NCBI GenBank assembly: GCA_041687755.1
Contig: JBDNJM010000032.1
Span: 1 to 25,668 of the forward strand
Source: JBDNJM01 sp041687755
Lineage (GTDB): Bacteria > Planctomycetota > UBA1135 > GCA-002686595
DNA length: 25,668 nt
Reading direction: 5' to 3'
Shown: piece by piece, positions 22,967 through 25,668 of the stretch
How positions within the stretch are numbered: the stretch's first letter is position 1
Layout of the letters: each line of letters starts with the position of its first letter
Made by a program: the position numbers and the translations under genes
Notes under the pieces: generated by a model
Told to the model about the DNA's origin: nothing
Database searches by the model: none
Seen by the model: only the letters and a program-made list of their open reading frames with translations

Positions 22967-23655
22967 GGGTTGCTCGTGGTGGAGAGCCGTGGGGGTGCGC
23001 CAGGTTCTCGCAGGGAAAGGAGCATCCAGCCGCTGGCTGAGAGGGCGCAAGCGCCTAGATGCACCGCCTGGAGGGCTCCGGAGCCACCGGTCGTGTGAGC
23101 GATCGCCGAGCGGATCCCGGCGGGCGCGAGAGCCGGTAGGATCCAGGCCAGGGCCAAGAACCAGACCGCCGCGTGGGGGGCACAATGCAAAGCCCGCCGA
23201 AGGGTCAGGCCGAGGAAGGTGTGGAGCAGGACCAGGGTCAAGACTTGCCCAGCTGGGCCCCCGAGTTCGAGCCAGGGGAGCAGGCCTCCGGCGAGGACCC
23301 CACTTGTGGTCGTGAGGAGTAGGACCGCGGCTTCGGAGCGCCAGCGAGCCGCCGAGCTGAATAGCCAAGCTGAGGTCTCGTGGCGGGACAGCCAGACGAG
23401 TCCTGCAACCGTCCCAGCCAATGAGCCGATCCAGGCCAGCTGTCCGAACTCGTCTTCTGAGGGAGTTGGAGGAATCAGGCCCATGCTCCGAGCTTGCTCC
23501 ATGAGGGGCCACAGCGAGGCCAGTGCCACGGTACCGATCCAGACCCCGGGGCTGGCGGCAAACCAGAGCCCCAGGGCGCCGAGGAGCGGCCGCAGGGGCT
23601 TTTCCAGGCGCTCCGGCGGGGATTTGGCGGCTTGGGTAGGCGGTAGGCTCGACAT
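22963..23655 (-). CDS. Hypothetical integral membrane protein
   Basis: This 230-aa protein is not recognised. It has about six hydrophobic segments (roughly 24-52, 72-90, 108-128, 134-154, 161-181 and 195-216) after a charged N-terminus and no signal peptide. An ESDEF-type acidic loop (PPTPSEDEFGQL, 62-73) separates the first two helices. I start it at ATG 23655, with GAGGAG about 11 nt upstream. The frame stays open to 23988, but that extension runs through the three parS sites and is not protein-like. It overlaps the phosphoesterase gene by 4 bp and is divergent from parB, so it may belong functionally with either. Confidence 0.7.
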   Translation of the reverse strand: MSSLPPTQAAKSPPERLEKPLRPLLGALGLWFAASPGVWIGTVALASLWPLMEQARSMGLIPPTPSEDEFGQLAWIGSLAGTVAGLVWLSRHETSAWLFSSAARWRSEAAVLLLTTTSGVLAGGLLPWLELGGPAGQVLTLVLLHTFLGLTLRRALHCAPHAAVWFLALAWILPALAPAGIRSAIAHTTGGSGALQAVHLGACALSASGWMLLSLREPGAPPRLSTTSNP

Positions 23656-23685
23656 CGGGGATTGGACTCCTCTACTCTCAACGGA

Positions 23686-23701
23686 CGTTCCACGTGGAAC
23701 C
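23686..23701. promoter_or_regulatory. parS site 1
   Basis: GTTCCACGTGGAAC (23687-23700) is a perfect 14-bp palindrome, matching the bacterial parS family (TGTTTCACGTGAAACA and TGTTCCACGTGGAACA types). ParB loads here as a clamp. Confidence 0.95.
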
Positions 23702-23720
23702 TTGCCCTCCACCCGACGAA

Positions 23721-23736
23721 TGTTCCACGTGGAACA
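23721..23736. promoter_or_regulatory. parS site 2, perfect 16-bp palindrome
   Basis: TGTTCCACGTGGAACA is a full 16-bp inverted repeat, the best of the three copies, 35 bp (centre to centre) from site 1. Confidence 0.97.
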
Positions 23737-23767
23737 TCGGGGGTCTGCCGGGCAGCTTCCGCGACGA

Positions 23768-23783
23768 GGTTCCACGTGGAACC
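23768..23783. promoter_or_regulatory. parS site 3
   Basis: GTTCCACGTGGAAC (23769-23782) is identical to site 1 in its 14-bp core and lies 47 bp from site 2 and 64 bp before parB. All three sites are in the space between the divergent membrane-protein gene and parB, so ParB bound here could also repress either promoter. Confidence 0.95.
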
Positions 23784-23846
23784 TTCGCCGACCGACAGCG
23801 CCCCGATGCCCGGCCCCCGCCGCAGCAGCCTGCCCGAACCCTCCCC

Positions 23847-24782
23847 ATGGAAAAACGACTCGGCCGCGGCCTCGGATCTCTGCTCTCCCAGTCCAGCGCT
23901 CAAGCGCCCCCCACTCCCGAGCCGGCCCCCGCGGCGAACTCGGCGGCCTCCCCGGGCTCGCGCCTGCCGCTAGACTCGATCCGGGCAAACCCCTTCCAGC
24001 CTCGAACCGAGTTCAGCGCTGAGGGCCTGGAGGAGCTAGCGGCCTCGATTCGGCAGCATGGCATTCTTCAGCCAATCGTGGTCCGGCGGGCGGTGAACGG
24101 GTTCGAGCTGGTGTCGGGAGAGCGGCGCCTCCGGGCGTCGAAGATTGCGGGCTTGGAGACGATCCCCGCCCTTGTACGCGACCAGGTGAGCGATGACGAG
24201 ATGCTGGAGCTCGCCATGGTGGAGAATCTCCAGCGGCGTGACCTTGATCCGATGGAGCGCGCCAGGGGCTACCAGCGCATGGTCGAGCAGCTAAAGCTGA
24301 CCCAGGCCGAGGTTGCCGATCGGGTGGGGCTCAAGCGCTCGACGGTGACCAACCACCTGCGGCTCCTTGAGCTGCCCGACGAGATCCATGCGCAAATCGG
24401 GAGCGGGCAGTTGACCATGGGCCACGCGAAAGCGCTGCTGGCGGCGGATTCCGGTGATCGTGAGAAACTAAGCCTGGAGATCGTCCACGAGGGCCTCTCG
24501 GTCCGAGAGGCGGAGCGCCGCGCTCGCGGCGATGCGGAGCAGATCGTGACCCTCCAGCCGAAAGCCCCGACCACCATGTCGGCCAATTCGGCGAGCGCCG
24601 CTCCCGCAGGCCCAAAAGACCCGTGGGCGCGCGATCTCGAGAGCCGCCTACGCGACCAGTTCGGGACCAAGGCGGAGGTGCACAACCGCCCGGGTTACAC
24701 CGGCCAGATCGTGCTGCACTACTACGACCGAGAGAGTCTCGAGCGGCTGATGGAGTCCCTCGCTCCGAAGGCAGCGCTCTAG
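23847..24782 (+). CDS. parB: Chromosome-partition protein ParB (CTPase, parS-binding)
   Basis: This 311-aa protein has MEKRLGRGLGSLLSQS, the N-terminal ParA-activating motif. The CTP-binding domain then shows IRANPFQPR (45-53), LEELAASIRQHGILQPIVVR (61-80), SGERRLRASK (90-99) and ENLQRRDLDPMERARGY (126-142), followed by the HTH (LTQAEVADRVGLKRSTVTNHLRLL, 151-174). A Ser/Ala/Pro linker leads to a C-terminal dimerisation domain (about 270-311). It would bind the three parS sites just upstream and segregate the origin with ParA. ATG 23847 is chosen because the family motif begins there; the upstream open frame (from 23694) runs through parS. No Shine-Dalgarno is visible. Confidence 0.97.
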   Translation: MEKRLGRGLGSLLSQSSAQAPPTPEPAPAANSAASPGSRLPLDSIRANPFQPRTEFSAEGLEELAASIRQHGILQPIVVRRAVNGFELVSGERRLRASKIAGLETIPALVRDQVSDDEMLELAMVENLQRRDLDPMERARGYQRMVEQLKLTQAEVADRVGLKRSTVTNHLRLLELPDEIHAQIGSGQLTMGHAKALLAADSGDREKLSLEIVHEGLSVREAERRARGDAEQIVTLQPKAPTTMSANSASAAPAGPKDPWARDLESRLRDQFGTKAEVHNRPGYTGQIVLHYYDRESLERLMESLAPKAAL

Positions 24783-24821
24783 CAGGAGGCACGCTCGAAC
24801 TGCCGTGAGCAGCCGGGGCGT

Positions 24822-24844
24822 GGCCTACCGGCCCGGCCTACCGG
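24822..24844. repeat. Short direct repeat GGCCTACCGG x2 after parB
   Basis: GGCCTACCGG occurs at 24822-24831 and 24835-24844, with a 13-bp period. It contains the palindrome CCGG twice and could fold weakly as a parB transcript end, but no long stem is seen. Confidence 0.4.
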
Positions 24845-24983
24845 GCAGGTCTTGACTCGGACCGGCTCGTGGGCACGTGTGGCTGAGGAGAGCGGGCTTA
24901 GGATATCATCGCCTAGAGCCTCGCGATGCAGCGCCCCGATCCCTCCTCCCCGGCTCATGCCTTGGGCGGGAGCGCGCTGCTCG

Positions 24984-25505
24984 TGTTGACGGTCACCTGA
25001 AATGGGACCCCCTGGCAGAGCCCCCTACGCGGGGCCGAGCTCGGCCACGAAGAGGCCCTCCAAGCGGCAGACTGCCAGGCATTACCACACGCAAGCCACC
25101 GCCACCGAGGAGGGCCAAGGAGGTGATCAGAGTGTCAACCCGAGCCGCAATTCGCCAGATGCACCTAGTTGAAGGTGTACCGAAGAAGGAAGTCGCCCGC
25201 CGCCTGGGCGTCGACATCAAGACCGCCCGCCGCCACGTCTTGGGGAGCGCCGCGTACCCCGCGCGGCGTTCCCCGAGGCGCGGCCAAGCCCTCGACCCGC
25301 AGCGGGCCGAGATCGAGAAGCTGCTCGCGGCGGAGCCGCGGATCAGCGCGAAGCGCGTTGGCCGGCTGCTCGAAGAGCAGCACAGTGTGAGATGGAGCGA
25401 GCGGACCGTGCGCAGGTGCGTCAACGACGTACGTGGCGCCCTACGTAAGCCAGAGGTCTTCGTTCATCGGACACATCTCCAGGGAGTAACCATGGAGATT
25501 GACTT
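24984..25505 (+). mobile_element. IS21-family insertion sequence, left end and start of istA (interrupted)
   Basis: The left terminus is TGTTGACGGTCACC (24984-24997), continuing CTGAAATGGGACCCCC, a typical IS21-family end starting TG and followed by GGTCACCTGAAA. istA starts 148 bp inside with an ideal Shine-Dalgarno. The element is broken at about 25505 by an IS256-family insertion, so the second half of istA, istB and the right end are not contiguous here and may lie outside. Confidence 0.75.
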
Positions 25506-25572
25506 GATAGAGCAACAGTTGGTCTGTAAATCCGAGGTGCGGCGTTGTCAGTCGGACTCCATGGAGAGGTAG
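25132..25572 (+). pseudogene. istA: IS21-family transposase IstA, interrupted after about 125 residues
   Basis: From GTG 25132 the protein reads VSTRAAIRQMHLVEGVPKKE and on through an IS21/Mu-type helix-turn-helix (16-36), a second HTH-like segment (ISAKRVGRLLEEQ with SERTVRRCVNDV) and HLQGVTMEID (115-124), which in intact IstA leads into the DDE catalytic core (TMEIDFG-type). At about residue 125 similarity ends and the frame enters the end of an IS256 element, stopping at 25572. A perfect Shine-Dalgarno, AAGGAGGTGATC (25117-25128), lies 8 nt before the GTG. The catalytic domain is missing from this copy, so it is probably inactive. Confidence 0.8.
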
Positions 25573-25668
25573 ACGCGGCCTGCCTCCCATTCGTCGGAGG
25601 TCTCGGCCGGAAGGGCGGTCAGGAGGCGCAGCGCGCTGGCCTCATTGGGGAAGATGGATGCGACGCGA
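25506..25668 (-). mobile_element. IS256-family insertion sequence, terminal part (continues past the window)
   Basis: The end of a transposase gene on the minus strand is followed toward lower coordinates by GGATTTACAGACCAACTGTT and on to TCTATC at about 25506, which resembles an IS256-family terminal sequence. istA similarity breaks at the same place. The exact terminus and the 8-9 bp target duplication need the other end of the element. Confidence 0.6.
25548..25668 (-). CDS. IS256-family (Mutator-like) transposase, C-terminal 39 residues
   Basis: The reading frame entering from the right edge gives RVASIFPNEASALRLLTALP, then EWEAGRVYLSMESD and TGA (25550-25548). The pattern F-P-N-x(2)-S-x-L-R-L-x(2)-A-L-x(5)-E-W-x(2)-G-x-x-Y-L-x-M-E at the very C-terminus is diagnostic of IS256/MULE-type DDE transposases. 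The catalytic part lies outside the window. Confidence 0.8.
   Translation of the reverse strand, partial: RVASIFPNEASALRLLTALPAETSDEWEAGRVYLSMESD

Noticed and set aside
22967..23512. 182-residue extension of the metallophosphoesterase
   Set aside because: It is antisense-type low-complexity sequence overlapping the membrane-protein gene in another frame; the domain starts at 22966.
23694..23846. N-terminal extension of ParB
   Set aside because: It runs through two parS sites and is not ParB-like; the family N-terminus begins at ATG 23847.
23656..23988. N-terminal extension of the membrane protein (open frame from 23988)
   Set aside because: It translates the parS palindromes and the start of parB antisense; the ATG at 23655 with GAGGAG upstream is the better start.
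1..25668. CRISPR arrays, prophage genes or classical toxin-antitoxin pairs
   Set aside because: No regularly spaced repeats with unique spacers, phage structural genes or recognisable toxin/antitoxin pairs were seen.

Overview
The window is GC-rich and reads as the chromosomal replication-origin neighbourhood of a bacterium, bounded by insertion sequences. dnaA, a candidate oriC, dnaN, a dciA-type helicase-loader gene and gyrB lie in a row on the minus strand, and parA, parB and a cluster of three parS sites are within 20 kb. The gene set (a GyrB with a long TOPRIM insert, a large protein ending in an HPr domain, a group 2-like sigma factor, a complete bacillithiol pathway and a type 2 OMP decarboxylase) would suit a Planctomycetota-like or other deep-branching high-GC lineage. 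This assignment is an inference and no marker here fixes it.

Layout. 1-426: broken end of an IS66-family element (tnpA, start of tnpB, terminal GTAAGCG). 427-986: non-coding spacer with a 33-bp tandem repeat and a hairpin just after gyrB. 987-8037 (minus): gyrB, dciA, dnaN, candidate oriC with a consensus DnaA box and DnaA-trio-like tract, a long non-coding stretch, then dnaA. 8822-15886 (minus): pyrF-bshC-bshB1, a 426-bp gap, then parA-bshA-cysteine desulfurase. Together these hold all three bacillithiol genes plus a sulfur-mobilising enzyme, with the chromosome-partition ATPase between them. 16391-20516 (minus): an EamA permease, a frameshifted remnant of a SASA-type esterase, hemW, a small selenoprotein gene and a sigma-70-family factor. 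20812-22167 (plus): the HPr-domain protein. 22232-23655 (minus): a membrane protein overlapping a metallophosphoesterase. 23686-23783: three parS sites, with parB (plus) starting just beyond. 24984-25668: an IS21-family element whose istA is interrupted by an IS256-family element.

The most interesting item is a 73-codon gene at 19495-19274 (minus) that ordinary gene calling would miss. It encodes a SelW/Rdx-family selenoprotein with a CxxU motif whose U is an in-frame TGA. A 7-bp hairpin follows the TGA, and its GGUCU loop matches what I recall of the apical loop of the E. coli fdhF SECIS. Next to it, the sigma-factor gene has conserved coding sequence upstream of its first ATG and no ATG, GTG or TTG before the upstream stop. 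A Shine-Dalgarno motif placed 7 nt before an ATT points to an AUU start. Other observations are the split parA/parB pair, the DnaA-trio-like origin element, and bacillithiol genes interleaved with chromosome maintenance genes.
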